A stretch of DNA of 45,814 nt. Source: Caldilineaceae bacterium (GTDB lineage Bacteria; Chloroflexota; Anaerolineae; Caldilineales; Caldilineaceae). Under the pieces are notes generated by a model. That model was not told the DNA's origin. It searched no databases and worked only from the letters and a program-made list of their open reading frames with translations. Numbering within the stretch: the stretch's first letter is position 1; each line of letters begins with the position of its first letter. Shown here piece by piece: positions 35,939 to 44,768 of the stretch. Made by a program: the position numbers and the translations under genes. Location: assembly GCA_023384455.1 (NCBI GenBank), contig JAHDWH010000001.1:38750-84563 (forward strand), in the 5' to 3' direction.

Positions 35939-36970
35939 GGCTGTCCTCCTGGGCGAGCGGTGGCAAAGTGATGAGCAGTTCTGTGCCCTGTCCAAGTGTG
36001 CTGCGGATATCTAACGTGCCGCCCCGATCCACAATGCGTTCACGCATCTGGCGCAGGCCGAAATGGCTGTGGCGATCGGCCGGCCCCGGTTGCTGGGGAT
36101 CAAAGCCACGGCCATTGTCCCGCAGGGAGAGCCTGACGCCGCCTCTCCCGTCCACGGCCAGACGCACCAGCACGGAAGTGGCCTGGGCATGCTGGCCCAC
36201 GTTGTGCAGCCCTTCCTGGATGATGCGGAACAGAGGCAATTCGTATTCCGTGGGCAGGTCTTCCGGGAGACCGGATAGCTCCAGCCGCGCCGCCAACTGG
36301 CCCTGGTCGCCAAAGTTGCTGACCCAATTGGTCAGCGATGGCACAAAGCCCACCGTTTCCAGGTCCACTGGACGCAGGGCAAAGATGGCACGACGGAGGT
36401 CTTCAATCGCAGTTTTGAGCACGGCCAGCAATTCATCCAGGGCCGCGGCCATGCCGGGTGGGGCTGCATCGGCCCGGTGTGCCCAGATCCCCGATTTGAA
36501 GCGCAGCCCGGCCAGGCTCTGGGCCACGCCGTCGTGGATCTCATGGGCAATACGGCGTCGATCTGTGTCAATGGCGGCCGCTTCTGTGCGCCGCTGCTTC
36601 TGGGCGGTGATGTCTTCCACTATCGCGATCATCTGGTCAGGATCAGTTGGGTCAGGCGCGGCGATGACGTGCACAGGAAAGCGTGTGCCATCCCGACGCC
36701 TGTGGGATGCCTCGATCGTCACAGTCTGGCCCTGTTGCACCTGCTGAACCATACGCAGGGCGGCCGGCAGGGCCTCTTCAGCCACCAGAAGGTCGGCCTG
36801 CATCCCCGCTAACTCGGCGATCGGGTAGCCGTAGACCAGTTCTGCGCGTCGGTTGGCCTCCAGGATGGTGGGCGGGTTTTCAGTCAGATCGATGACGCAG
36901 ATACAAAGGGGCGCGTGCTCGAAGATATGGCGGTAGCGTTGTTCGCCGTTCTGGTTTGCGCTTTGGTCAT
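35925..36970 (-). CDS. PAS-domain sensor histidine kinase (HisKA_3), with apparent 5' frameshift
   Basis: From ATG 36803 it encodes 292 aa, but the same frame upstream clearly continues as a PAS domain (GEQRYRHIFEHAPLCICVID and 'ANRRAELVYGYPIAELAGM') back to about 36945. No ATG, GTG or TTG lies in that frame. The only good start, ATG at 36970 with AAGGA 5 nt upstream, is in another frame and meets a stop after 28 codons, so a one-base insertion or two-base deletion would restore the gene. Downstream features: 'HRRRDGTRFPVHV' (PAS/PAC), HisKA_3 'RRIAHEIHDGVAQSL' with the phospho-His, and HATPase boxes 'EGLHNVGQHA', 'DNGRGFDP' and 'HFGLRQMRERI'. It is probably soluble: no membrane segment is seen. 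It is paired with the response regulator. Confidence 0.8.
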
Positions 36971-37011
36971 TAGGATCCTTTGTGCTGACTTCTGCCCAGA
37001 TTTACCCAATT

Positions 37012-37121
37012 ATCAGTAGACTGCAACGGATGCTCCCCGCGGATCCGTGGACGGCGGGCGAGTCACAGGCCATACCCGGAGCATTGCGGTCTACTGACGG
37101 AGCATTGCGGTCTACTGATTA
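37012..37121. repeat. Inverted and tandem repeats upstream of the two-component operon
   Basis: A 21-bp unit containing GGAGCATTGCGGTCTACTGA is present twice in tandem (37077-37097, 37098-37118), and an inverted, diverged copy TCAGTAGACTGCAACGG..TGCTCC lies at 37013-37036. The unit sits about 110-150 bp upstream of the kinase start. It may be a regulator binding site set or a decayed hairpin element. Confidence 0.7.
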
Positions 37122-37221
37122 TAGATCAGCCATTCTTAACGGGCAAGCTCATTTTCAGATCGACATAGGCCACTGTCAAAAGCAGTACAGGCGACACCTT
37201 CAGGAGGAGTAACTGCTCACC

Positions 37222-37251
37222 CCCACCCTACCTCCCCCACTGTGGGGGAGG
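37222..37251. repeat. CCCCCACTGTGGGGG palindromic element, intergenic copy
   Basis: CTCCCCCAC-T-GTGGGGGAG is a perfect palindrome (37232-37250) preceded by CACCCCCACCCTACC. The same palindrome with the same left flank is found in frame within the macroglobulin gene at 40124-40161, and a variant is at 40304-40324. Confidence 0.8.
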
Positions 37252-37297
37252 AGTCGATCCAGTTCCGGTGGGATGGCTGAACAGTTACCAGGAGGAT

Positions 37298-37441
37298 TCA
37301 ATGCGCATCTCCATGCCCGCCCACATCCACAAGGACGATCTCCTGCTCACGAATTTCCAGTTCGAGTGCGACGCGGTATTGAATGTTGATGGAAACCGGA
37401 TGAAGCCCGGTGAGTCGGCCTTGCAAAGGTGGGTCAGGCCT
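37298..37441 (-). pseudogene. C-terminal remnant of a RelE/ParE-superfamily toxin
   Basis: The minus strand encodes 'LQGRLTGLHPVSINIQYRVA', 'LELEIREQEIVLVDVGGHGD' and a stop. The pattern (G.LtGl..vSIN.qYRv...EI....I.LvdvG.Hd) is typical of the C-terminal half of RelE/YafQ-like toxins. An in-frame stop lies just upstream and the N-terminal half is missing. It sits in the reverse direction immediately before the HicB-like/PIN pair, suggesting a toxin-antitoxin turnover site. A 48-codon plus-strand frame with a good ribosome site (37301) overlaps it and is considered less likely. Confidence 0.5.
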
Positions 37442-37443
37442 CT

Positions 37444-37472
37444 TTGATCAGCGATCCCCGGTGTGATATAAT
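37444..37472 (+). promoter_or_regulatory. Promoter of the HicB-like/PIN operon
   Basis: TTGATC (37444-37449), 17 nt, then TATAAT (37467-37472) with an extended -10 TG at 37464. Transcription should start near 37479, about 30 nt before the ATG at 37510. Confidence 0.8.
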
Positions 37473-37509
37473 CGCCGTAGAATCGCGCCTGATCTGACGA
37501 GGAGATAAA

Positions 37510-37833
37510 ATGATGGAATATACGACACTCTTGACCCATCAGCCGGGTTCGCCCTGGCGTGCGGTTGTCCCTGGCCTGCCGGATTGTGTGGCCGAAGCAC
37601 CGACCCGGGCCGAGGTCTTGACGAGAATACGAGCACGCATTGCAGAACAGGCTTCCTATACGGAAGTGCTGCAAATCGAATTCTCTGTAAGTTTACAGAA
37701 TGCCAATGGTGATGGCGCAGTCGATGCCTTAGCCGAAATCATAGCGATGGCACAACCGATTGGGCCTGCAAATCTGGCGCGTGATTTTGATCGCTACACT
37801 GAGCGAGTGTTGGATGACAACCCAATTCAGTAG
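37510..37833 (+). CDS. HicB-like antitoxin
   Basis: 107 aa. ATG at 37510 follows GAGGAG by 5 nt. 'SPWRAVVPGLPDCVAEAPTR' and 'AEVLTRIRARIAEQ' match the HicB-like beta-alpha fold (usual pattern 'vPdLPgc.t.G.T.eEAl.ni'). The C-terminal part ('NLARDFDRYTERVLDD') is likely the toxin-neutralising tail. Its last 20 nt overlap the PIN-domain gene, which is a typical type II toxin-antitoxin arrangement. HicB usually partners HicA; here the partner is a PIN RNase. Autoregulation at the promoter is expected but not shown. Confidence 0.75.
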   Translation: MMEYTTLLTHQPGSPWRAVVPGLPDCVAEAPTRAEVLTRIRARIAEQASYTEVLQIEFSVSLQNANGDGAVDALAEIIAMAQPIGPANLARDFDRYTERVLDDNPIQ

Positions 37834-38248
37834 GGTCTTCATCGACACCTCCTTCTTCATCGCACTGCTGAACAGCAACGACGCCGACCACCCCCGTGCG
37901 TTGCAGTTACACTCCCAATTGATTGCGTATGGTTCTCGCAAGGTGACAAGCGAATACGTACTGATGGAATTGGGCGACGGCCTGTCCCGGTTGCGCTTTC
38001 GCCATCTGGCCGCAAAACTGCTCGAAGCGGTGCGAGCAGATGCTACGATCGAAATCGTACCGGCGTCGCCTGGATGGTTTGCCAAGTCAGTTTCTCTTTT
38101 CAAAGATCGCGTGGACAAAGAGTGGGGCTTGACTGACTGTTCGTCGTTCGTAATTATGCGTGAAAAGGGTATTGCGATAGCTTTGACTGCTGACCATCAC
38201 TTCCAACAAGCCGGATACCGGGCTTTAATGCTGGAAGACGACACTTAA
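37814..38248 (+). CDS. PIN-domain RNase toxin (VapC-like)
   Basis: 144 aa. ATG at 37814 (MTTQFSRVFIDTSFF) is preferred to the longer frame from 37760, as it gives the usual PIN N-terminus and overlaps the antitoxin gene by 20 nt. The four acidic positions are visible: Asp in 'VFIDTSFF', Glu in 'YVLMEL', Asp in 'WGLTDCSSF' and Asp in 'LTADHHF'. These bind Mg2+/Mn2+ in PIN ribonucleases. VapC proteins cleave tRNA or rRNA; the target here is unknown. It appears intact. Confidence 0.88.
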   Translation: MTTQFSRVFIDTSFFIALLNSNDADHPRALQLHSQLIAYGSRKVTSEYVLMELGDGLSRLRFRHLAAKLLEAVRADATIEIVPASPGWFAKSVSLFKDRVDKEWGLTDCSSFVIMREKGIAIALTADHHFQQAGYRALMLEDDT

Positions 38249-38329
38249 TCTGTAGTCCCCGACGATGAATTGACCTATCCACGGACCAGCGGACCAGCAG
38301 GTGGGCATCCCACATTCTGCCCCCTCTCC

Positions 38330-38366
38330 CAAAACAAAAACGCCCGGTGCGACATCGCACCGGGCG
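38330..38366 (-). terminator. Rho-independent terminator of the macroglobulin gene
   Basis: On the minus strand a perfect 12-bp stem CGCCCGGTGCGA/TCGCACCGGGCG with a 2-nt loop is followed by TTTTTGTTTT. It lies 32 nt after the macroglobulin stop codon. The convergent PIN gene ends at 38248. Confidence 0.92.
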
Positions 38367-38397
38367 TCCTCTCTTAACTCGCAATTCGCAACTCGCC

Positions 38398-41300
38398 CTA
38401 CTCCACCACTACCCGCTCCGTCCCGCTCCGCCCAAAGACCTCTGGCGAGTACATCTCCTCGGCTTTGGTGGGCGGCACGATAAACGTACCCGGTGTGGTG
38501 GCCCGGGCCACATACGTATAGGTGTAGACCCCTTCCCACAGGAGTGAGGTGAAGGCTTCCACCCGCTCGTCCCGCAGGTTCTGGTGTTCGTACCAGGGAC
38601 CCCACCACCACCAGCCGCCGTAGGGATTGGCCTGGCTGTCCGGGTCTTTGGGAATGTCCCCGGTCACGGCCAGGGCTGGGTTGAGGGCCTCGAAGCCAGC
38701 GGGAATCGGGTCCACCAGGGCCACGTGATAGCGCCGGGACTGGGCTACCAGCGTCAGCCGCACCCGCACCCGTGCCCCTGCCTTTACGTGCCAGACGCCG
38801 TCGGAATCCCGTGTCACATCCCCCGGATCGTCCACCGGCTCATACGTGCGCTCGACCGTAAAGCCGTGATCCGCCGGTTCCAGTTGCAGGTTTGTGGGGG
38901 CATAGCGCAGCCCCAGCCGGTAGTAGAGCCGTCCCTGGCCGTCCTTCTGGACAATCAGCGGAACGTTCCCGTCGGTGTCGGCCTGTGCTCGGCTCTCCTG
39001 CACAATCGACATCGGCACATTCAGATTGACATTTTCCGTCGTGCGCCCGATGAACTCGTGGCCGCCGGCGTACTGCCCGCCCAGCCAGATGCGGGCGATG
39101 AAGTCCGGTGTCTGGGCCTCGTAGGTGTTGAAGTATTTGTCCATCGCCAGCAGCACGAAGATATTCTCTTGGGTATTGCCCCAGCGCCCCCGCTTGGCCT
39201 GGCTGAGCAGTCCCTTCACCAGTTTGGGAATCAGATCGCTGTCGGGTGCGTCTGTAATCATCGCTTCCAGAATCACCGCATCGGCTCGGCGGTTGCTGTA
39301 GAGCAGCAGATAATCCCCGTCGGAATAGCCGTCGGCGAAGTTGGCCGCACCCGCGGTCTCCGTCACCCGGTTGTTCAGATAACGGCGCATCTCGTCCAGC
39401 GTCTGGGCCGAGGCGCTGTCACCGGAGAGAACCGAGAGCAGCCAGCCGATGCTCTCCAGCGAGAGATTGTCCAGCTTGCGGTCGGCGATCAGCCGGTTGG
39501 CTTTGGCCGTGTCCACATCCCCCATCAGCTTGCGCACGTAGAGGGAATAGGCGATGAGACTGCTGCGGCTGCGCTCGCCATACCAGTGGGGAATGTGGCT
39601 TTCGATGTTGCGCAGATAGTCCTGGGAACGGCTGAGCATATCCGCCGGCACTGGGTAATCCTTCAGTTTGGCCCGCACCAGCGCGTGGGCCACATGCACA
39701 CTGTAGTAGGGCCAGACCTCCCCGCCCCGCCGCCAGATGGGGAAGCCACCGTTCCAGTCCTGCATAGCCTGGAGATTTTGGATGTCCCGGGCCACCGCGG
39801 CGTTGATCTCCTCCGGTGTGGGCAATCCTTCCACGTCGAAGGCGGTCAACACATCGCGCAGGGCCGCCACCGACAGAATCCGGGAGGCCATCTGCTCGGA
39901 ACACTCATACGGGTATTTCACCAGATAGAGGAAGGAGTCGGTCAACGCCTGCACCGCCGTTGACGACATCGACACTTCCAGCCCGCCGTAGGTGGGAATC
40001 ACATCGTCCGGGGGCAGCAGGGGCTGGGCAATCGCGCCCTCGTCCACCTGGCCGTAGACGGCGAACGCTTCGGTTGTCGCCGGTGTCCAGACGGGCAGAG
40101 AGACTTCCGCCGCGTCGGCGTAAGAACCCCCACCCCGGCCCTCCCCCACTGTGGGGGAGGGAGCAGAGGCCACCGCCCCGAACTGGAAGCGGGCCGTGCC
40201 CGCACTGGCCGTCGTCGTGGGGAAGCGCACCTCCACCCGGTTGTTAGCCGGGACTGTCAGGCTGTATCCGGCAGCTTCGACTCCCCCTCCGCCTGCGGCG
40301 GTTTCCCCCCCACTGTGGGGGGGACTAAGGGGGGGTATCAGGTCGGCGTTCGTCGCTTTGACCGCTACGTGAACGGTCATATCCTCATCGGTCTGGTTTT
40401 GCAGGACAACCGGCAGCTCGAAGCGATCCCCAAAGTTGAGGAAGCGGGGGGCCGACGGGCGCACCATCAGCGGCAGGCGGGCGGTGATGCTGGCCTCGCC
40501 AGAGCCGAAGTATTTGCCATCGCCCACGGCCACAACCATCACCCGGTAGCGGGTCAGGTTGTCGGGCACTGTCACTTCAACCGCGGCTTTGCCATCGGCG
40601 TCTGTCTGCACATTCGGGGCAAAGAGGGCGAGCGGGTCGAAGTTGGAGCGCACCCGAATCGGCGTGCCGGCCTGTTTGGCCTCACTGCCCATATCCGCAG
40701 CCGACTCCATTGTCATCTCGGCCATCGCGGGGGCAGCCATCGGCGCAGGCGAAGCTGCTGCGGCAAAGGCATCCATCCCGCCCCCGCCCCGGGCCATCAG
40801 TGCGCCGGGCGCACCGGCCTGTTGCAGCATATCCGGGTTGACCAGCAGCAGATTGGCCCGGTTGTGAATGTCAAAGACATTGCTGCCCCGCCCGGAATAG
40901 AAGACGCTGATGGGGTCGATCAGTTGATAGCCGGTCAGGGCCAGGATGGACTCGTCCACCACCACCACCGCCAGTTCGGCATCGGCCACGGGCTTGCCGT
41001 CCGCGGCCAGCACCGTCAGGTCGAGGGTCGTTGTGCCCCCCGGCTGCAGACGGCTCTCCTGGGCCACGGCTTCCACGGCCAGGCGGCGGGAGATGGGCGG
41101 CACCGAGAGGGTCAAACTGCCCTGGGCATAGGCCGGGCGGCTGGGCACGCCAGAGATGGGGTTGCCCTTATCGTCGGTCCGTTCAGCCGCGCCCACCAGG
41201 TCCACCTGCACCTGAATTTCGGGAATGTAGCTATCTTCAATCGGCACACGCACAGTGTAAGTCGGGCCGTCCATCGAGAAGCGCTCAGTAGAGACCAGCC

Positions 41301-44300
41301 CGCCCCGGCGCAAAGTCACCAGACCTTCGGCTGGGAAGAAGGGGGACTGGACCAGCAGTTCGGCCACATCTCCCGGCTGGTATTTTTCGCCGTTGGGGAT
41401 GAGTTGAATCTGCTCCTGCTCCACATTGCGGGCCACAGGACCGCGTCCACCGCCCACCCAGCGGGTGATCTCCGACTGGTTCTTGCGTCCTTCGCTGTCG
41501 GTGATGCTGGCGGTGATCTGCAACTGACCGCCCTGGGTTGTCTCGAAGGTGCAGGTGGCAAACTCGGTGTTGGCATCATCCGGATCAGCCGCGGCGGTGG
41601 TGCGCACAGTACATTCCTGCACATCGATCTCCACCTGCTGCCAGTCGCCGTTTTTATACTCCCAATCGAGCAGAGCCGCCCGCACAACGACTTCGTGCTC
41701 GGCGTCCACACTGCCGTCCAAATCGGTGACGACGATTTCCACAGGCAGGGGTTCGCCCCGCTCCACAAAGTAGCGCTCCGAGCGCAGCCCCACATAGCGG
41801 TCGGCGGGGTGGACGAGCAGGGAAGTGCTGGAACTCCAGCCCTGGCGGTTGACATCGAAGACGGTCACGCTGGCGTCCAGCACAACCGGGCCGGGCGGGT
41901 CGCTGGGGCGGAAGTCCAGACGCAGATTGTGTTCACCCGCGGCGTCTGTGCGGGAATCGAAGGAGGCGCTGCCCAGTTCCGAGCCGCCGCCGTAATAACG
42001 CCACCAGGGAATCCACGTCCCGAAGCTGAAACCGCTCCAGTTGGGTGGCTGGTAGGCGCCGGAGGAGGCGCGCACGAACCAGTTGGCGTCGGCGCCGGGC
42101 AGGGGGCCGCCGGCAAAGTAGGCCGCGGCCACCGTCGCCGTGGCCGAACCGCCCACAAAGAAGGGGCCTTCGCTGGCGGTCGCCGTCACCTCAAATTCCG
42201 GGCGACGGAACTCCTGAATCTGGATATTGTGATAGTAGCTCCCGCTGTAGCCAAAGTATTGAAGTTCGCCGCCCTTCGCCGTCAGTTGCACCTGGGCATA
42301 GCCCAGATTCACATTTTCGGGCAGTTTGAATTGAAAGTCGAAGCCGCCCAGTGCGCTCAGGGGCGCATTGCCCTTGCCGATTTCGTTGCCTACCGGGTCT
42401 GTCACCAGCCAGTCAACCGACGTGGCCGCGCTCTGGCTGAGTAGCTCCACATCCCCGGTCACGCCGGGGGTAATCGCCCGAATCCAGCCTTTGATGCTGA
42501 CCGTCTCTTCGGGGCGATACATCTGGCGGTCGTCAAAGACGTAATAGCGGGCCTCGTAGCTCTCCGGGTTGGCCCGCCAGCCATCCCCTTCCGAGTAGTA
42601 GTAGGAATTTTGCGGGATAAAGGCGATGTCGTCGCCCTTGCGCGCCAGCAGCAGGGCCGCGCCCGCCTGGTCCGCGCCGGGCAGGGCCAGTTTGACAACG
42701 CCGCTGGCGTCGGTGGCACCGCTCTTGCCATTGGGCCAAAGCGTCACATCCACGCCCTCCAGCGGACTACCGTCGGCCAGACTGTTGGTCCAGGCCACCA
42801 CATTTTGCGAGTCGAAGAAGGCGTCCAGACCGATCTGCGTGACCTGCACCCAATTGTAACTGGTGTAATCCCGCATCCGTTGGGCCAGGTCCCGGTTGAA
42901 AAGACCGGCCAGGGGCCCCGCATCCGGCGCAATTTTGACGATCAGATTGCCCGTCTTGCCCTGCAGCGCCTCGGAAAGATCGATAGCTGTCTCGGTCAGG
43001 GCGTCGTCTGCGCTCTGAATATTGATAGTGCGCTTGACCACCCGGCGGCCCGGCGGGGGCGCGTCGTCCGCCCGGTTGTAGTCCTGGAAGAAGGCGAGGA
43101 AATCGACAAAATCCGCTGTTTCCACCGCGTAGATTTCCACATTCACCCGGGGAATGTTGACCGAAAAGGCGCTCAGTGTCGGCTTGCCCGACGGGTCCAT
43201 CACCACAAAGCGGTTGCCGGGGACGCTGAGGAAAGCCTCCGCCGCGCCCACCTGGAAATTCACCCTAGCATCCTGGCCCAGCTTCTGGCCGAAGAAGTCG
43301 GTGATCTCTTTGCTCAGCGTGACCGTATATTTTGTGCGGCCCTGGCTGTTGCCGCTGATCTGAATGTTGTTGCCAAAGACCTCCACCCGCATCCCGCTCA
43401 GTTCCGGTTCGACAGAAATCAGCGATGGGTCAAAACGGCTGGCATCCAGCGGGTTGGAAAAAATTACACTCCACGGAGTGAAGGGCGGGCATTCGTTGCC
43501 ACCCCAGGCGCATTGGGAGCGTATTATTCGCAGCGGGCCATAGGTTTGGAAGCTGAAACTTTGGGCTTTCTCTGTGACCCGCGGACCCTCGGCAGAGGGC
43601 GTGCCCGGCAGGAAATTAACGGTGACTGTCGTATCTTTGGGGAAGTCGTCCTGGGCGCGGAGTACGAGCCAGCGCCCTTTCTGTGCCCGGCTGGTGATAC
43701 CGGCCATACGGCTGTCGGCGGCGATCTCTTCTTCGGTCGCCAGCCGGATCGGGTACTCTTTGTTGCCCGCCTTCACCTCCACCGATTCCAGCACCGCGTC
43801 CGGGTCGATGGCCTGGTCAAAGGCGGCGAAGATCAGCGGGTTCAAAAGCTGGGGGCCGCCGCTGGGATAGATTTGGCCCAGCACAGGCGGCGGCGTGCGA
43901 AAGGTGAAGGTGACTGCCTCGGCCAGGGTCGTGCCGTTGGCCGACTTCACGCCCGCAGGAATCTCCACCGCATATTCGGTCGCCATTGGAAAGCGGTCGA
44001 TGCCCTCTACATCGGCTTCAAAGAAGAGGGTCTTTGTGCCCACCCAGCGCCAGTGTCCCGGCACATCCGGTGTCATCTTCACCGGCACGTCCTGCTGGGC
44101 CAGTTCGTCGTGGCTGGTCAGGGCCACCATCGGCTGGTTGAAGGTGACGCTCAGGCGCGGCACCAGGGGCACGTCGCCTTCGGGCGAAAAGCGCACCACC
44201 GCCACCGGGCCACTCTCGACCTCAACCGCGGGCAGGGATTCGGCGGCGGGGAAGGGAAGCTCCACCTCTACCCCAGGCCGGGGCGGGGGCAGGCTCTGGC

Positions 44301-44607
44301 TGGGCAGGGCATATTCCTGCACATCGCCCGCGGCGGTCTGCACCGCGGGCAGACGCACGAGGACGGCCTGCAACTCCTCAGCGGTCAGAGGGGTGGTGTC
44401 GGCGATGGGCAGTTGCACCCCGCCGGGGTCATAGCCAGCCACGCCTTCGCTCAGTTGAAAGGGGAGAGTATCGTCTGGAATCGGCACATCTGCCTCCGTC
44501 GAATAGCCAGCTTCCACGACCGAAACCCCGGAAGGGCCGTCGCCGGAGCAGCTTGCAATCAGCGCCAAGAACAAAAATAAGGGGAGCACCCAACGTAACT
44601 TTCGCAT
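38398..44607 (-). CDS. Bacterial alpha-2-macroglobulin lipoprotein with thioester
   Basis: 2069 aa. ATG at 44607 has AAGGA upstream. The signal peptide ends in a lipobox I17-A18-S19-C20, so the protein is lipid-anchored. Macroglobulin (MG) domains follow, including a bacterial Ig-like segment near 'RPEETVSIKGWIR'. A Gly/Ala/Met-rich bait-like region around 'MARGGGGMDAFAAAASPAP' precedes 'IRVRSNFDPLALFAPNV', typical of the A2M family. The thioester motif is C1569-S-E-Q1572 in 'YPYECSEQMASRIL', followed by the alpha/alpha thioester domain and receptor-like C-terminus. It should trap foreign proteases. Two palindromic DNA insertions add 'PLSPPHSGGETAAGGGG' (about 1430) and 'APSPTVGEGRGGG' (about 1485) just before the thioester domain. 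No pbpC lies next to it. It lacks the LPxxxR tail. Confidence 0.93.
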   Translation of the reverse strand: MRKLRWVLPLFLFLALIASCSGDGPSGVSVVEAGYSTEADVPIPDDTLPFQLSEGVAGYDPGGVQLPIADTTPLTAEELQAVLVRLPAVQTAAGDVQEYALPSQSLPPPRPGVEVELPFPAAESLPAVEVESGPVAVVRFSPEGDVPLVPRLSVTFNQPMVALTSHDELAQQDVPVKMTPDVPGHWRWVGTKTLFFEADVEGIDRFPMATEYAVEIPAGVKSANGTTLAEAVTFTFRTPPPVLGQIYPSGGPQLLNPLIFAAFDQAIDPDAVLESVEVKAGNKEYPIRLATEEEIAADSRMAGITSRAQKGRWLVLRAQDDFPKDTTVTVNFLPGTPSAEGPRVTEKAQSFSFQTYGPLRIIRSQCAWGGNECPPFTPWSVIFSNPLDASRFDPSLISVEPELSGMRVEVFGNNIQISGNSQGRTKYTVTLSKEITDFFGQKLGQDARVNFQVGAAEAFLSVPGNRFVVMDPSGKPTLSAFSVNIPRVNVEIYAVETADFVDFLAFFQDYNRADDAPPPGRRVVKRTINIQSADDALTETAIDLSEALQGKTGNLIVKIAPDAGPLAGLFNRDLAQRMRDYTSYNWVQVTQIGLDAFFDSQNVVAWTNSLADGSPLEGVDVTLWPNGKSGATDASGVVKLALPGADQAGAALLLARKGDDIAFIPQNSYYYSEGDGWRANPESYEARYYVFDDRQMYRPEETVSIKGWIRAITPGVTGDVELLSQSAATSVDWLVTDPVGNEIGKGNAPLSALGGFDFQFKLPENVNLGYAQVQLTAKGGELQYFGYSGSYYHNIQIQEFRRPEFEVTATASEGPFFVGGSATATVAAAYFAGGPLPGADANWFVRASSGAYQPPNWSGFSFGTWIPWWRYYGGGSELGSASFDSRTDAAGEHNLRLDFRPSDPPGPVVLDASVTVFDVNRQGWSSSTSLLVHPADRYVGLRSERYFVERGEPLPVEIVVTDLDGSVDAEHEVVVRAALLDWEYKNGDWQQVEIDVQECTVRTTAAADPDDANTEFATCTFETTQGGQLQITASITDSEGRKNQSEITRWVGGGRGPVARNVEQEQIQLIPNGEKYQPGDVAELLVQSPFFPAEGLVTLRRGGLVSTERFSMDGPTYTVRVPIEDSYIPEIQVQVDLVGAAERTDDKGNPISGVPSRPAYAQGSLTLSVPPISRRLAVEAVAQESRLQPGGTTTLDLTVLAADGKPVADAELAVVVVDESILALTGYQLIDPISVFYSGRGSNVFDIHNRANLLLVNPDMLQQAGAPGALMARGGGGMDAFAAAASPAPMAAPAMAEMTMESAADMGSEAKQAGTPIRVRSNFDPLALFAPNVQTDADGKAAVEVTVPDNLTRYRVMVVAVGDGKYFGSGEASITARLPLMVRPSAPRFLNFGDRFELPVVLQNQTDEDMTVHVAVKATNADLIPPLSPPHSGGETAAGGGGVEAAGYSLTVPANNRVEVRFPTTTASAGTARFQFGAVASAPSPTVGEGRGGGSYADAAEVSLPVWTPATTEAFAVYGQVDEGAIAQPLLPPDDVIPTYGGLEVSMSSTAVQALTDSFLYLVKYPYECSEQMASRILSVAALRDVLTAFDVEGLPTPEEINAAVARDIQNLQAMQDWNGGFPIWRRGGEVWPYYSVHVAHALVRAKLKDYPVPADMLSRSQDYLRNIESHIPHWYGERSRSSLIAYSLYVRKLMGDVDTAKANRLIADRKLDNLSLESIGWLLSVLSGDSASAQTLDEMRRYLNNRVTETAGAANFADGYSDGDYLLLYSNRRADAVILEAMITDAPDSDLIPKLVKGLLSQAKRGRWGNTQENIFVLLAMDKYFNTYEAQTPDFIARIWLGGQYAGGHEFIGRTTENVNLNVPMSIVQESRAQADTDGNVPLIVQKDGQGRLYYRLGLRYAPTNLQLEPADHGFTVERTYEPVDDPGDVTRDSDGVWHVKAGARVRVRLTLVAQSRRYHVALVDPIPAGFEALNPALAVTGDIPKDPDSQANPYGGWWWWGPWYEHQNLRDERVEAFTSLLWEGVYTYTYVARATTPGTFIVPPTKAEEMYSPEVFGRSGTERVVVE
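40124..40161. repeat. CCCCCACTGTGGGGG palindrome inside the macroglobulin gene, copy A
   Basis: CCCTCCCCCAC-T-GTGGGGGAGGG (40139-40161), preceded by ACCCCCACCCCGGC, matches the intergenic copy at 37222-37251. It is read in frame as 'APSPTVGEGRGGG'. Confidence 0.85.
40304..40324. repeat. CCCCCACTGTGGGGG palindrome inside the macroglobulin gene, copy B
   Basis: TCCCCCCCAC-T-GTGGGGGGGA is a perfect palindrome, read in frame as 'PLSPPHSGGE'. The orientation and the reading frame differ from copy A, so the two peptides are unlike each other although the DNA is alike. Confidence 0.8.
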
Positions 44608-44768
44608 AACTTCCTTCTTTCTAATCAGGCCACACGACCAGCTAACACCGATAACGACGAAAATAGAGGAACGCAGATTGCGCAGATTTTCGCAGATTGA
44701 ATCCCTTCGACCCTTCGATGGACTCAGGAAACCGCCGTGTGAATCCGTGTTCTATTTTCAGAACTGGT

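Noticed and set aside
37301..37447. 48-codon plus-strand ORF with an AGGAGG site
   Set aside because: The opposite strand reads as a RelE/ParE C-terminus, which is the better explanation; the plus-strand peptide resembles nothing I know. It remains possible.
40315..44580. Plus-strand open frames of 709 and 656 codons
   Set aside because: They are antisense to the alpha-2-macroglobulin gene, which has a lipobox, thioester and terminator.
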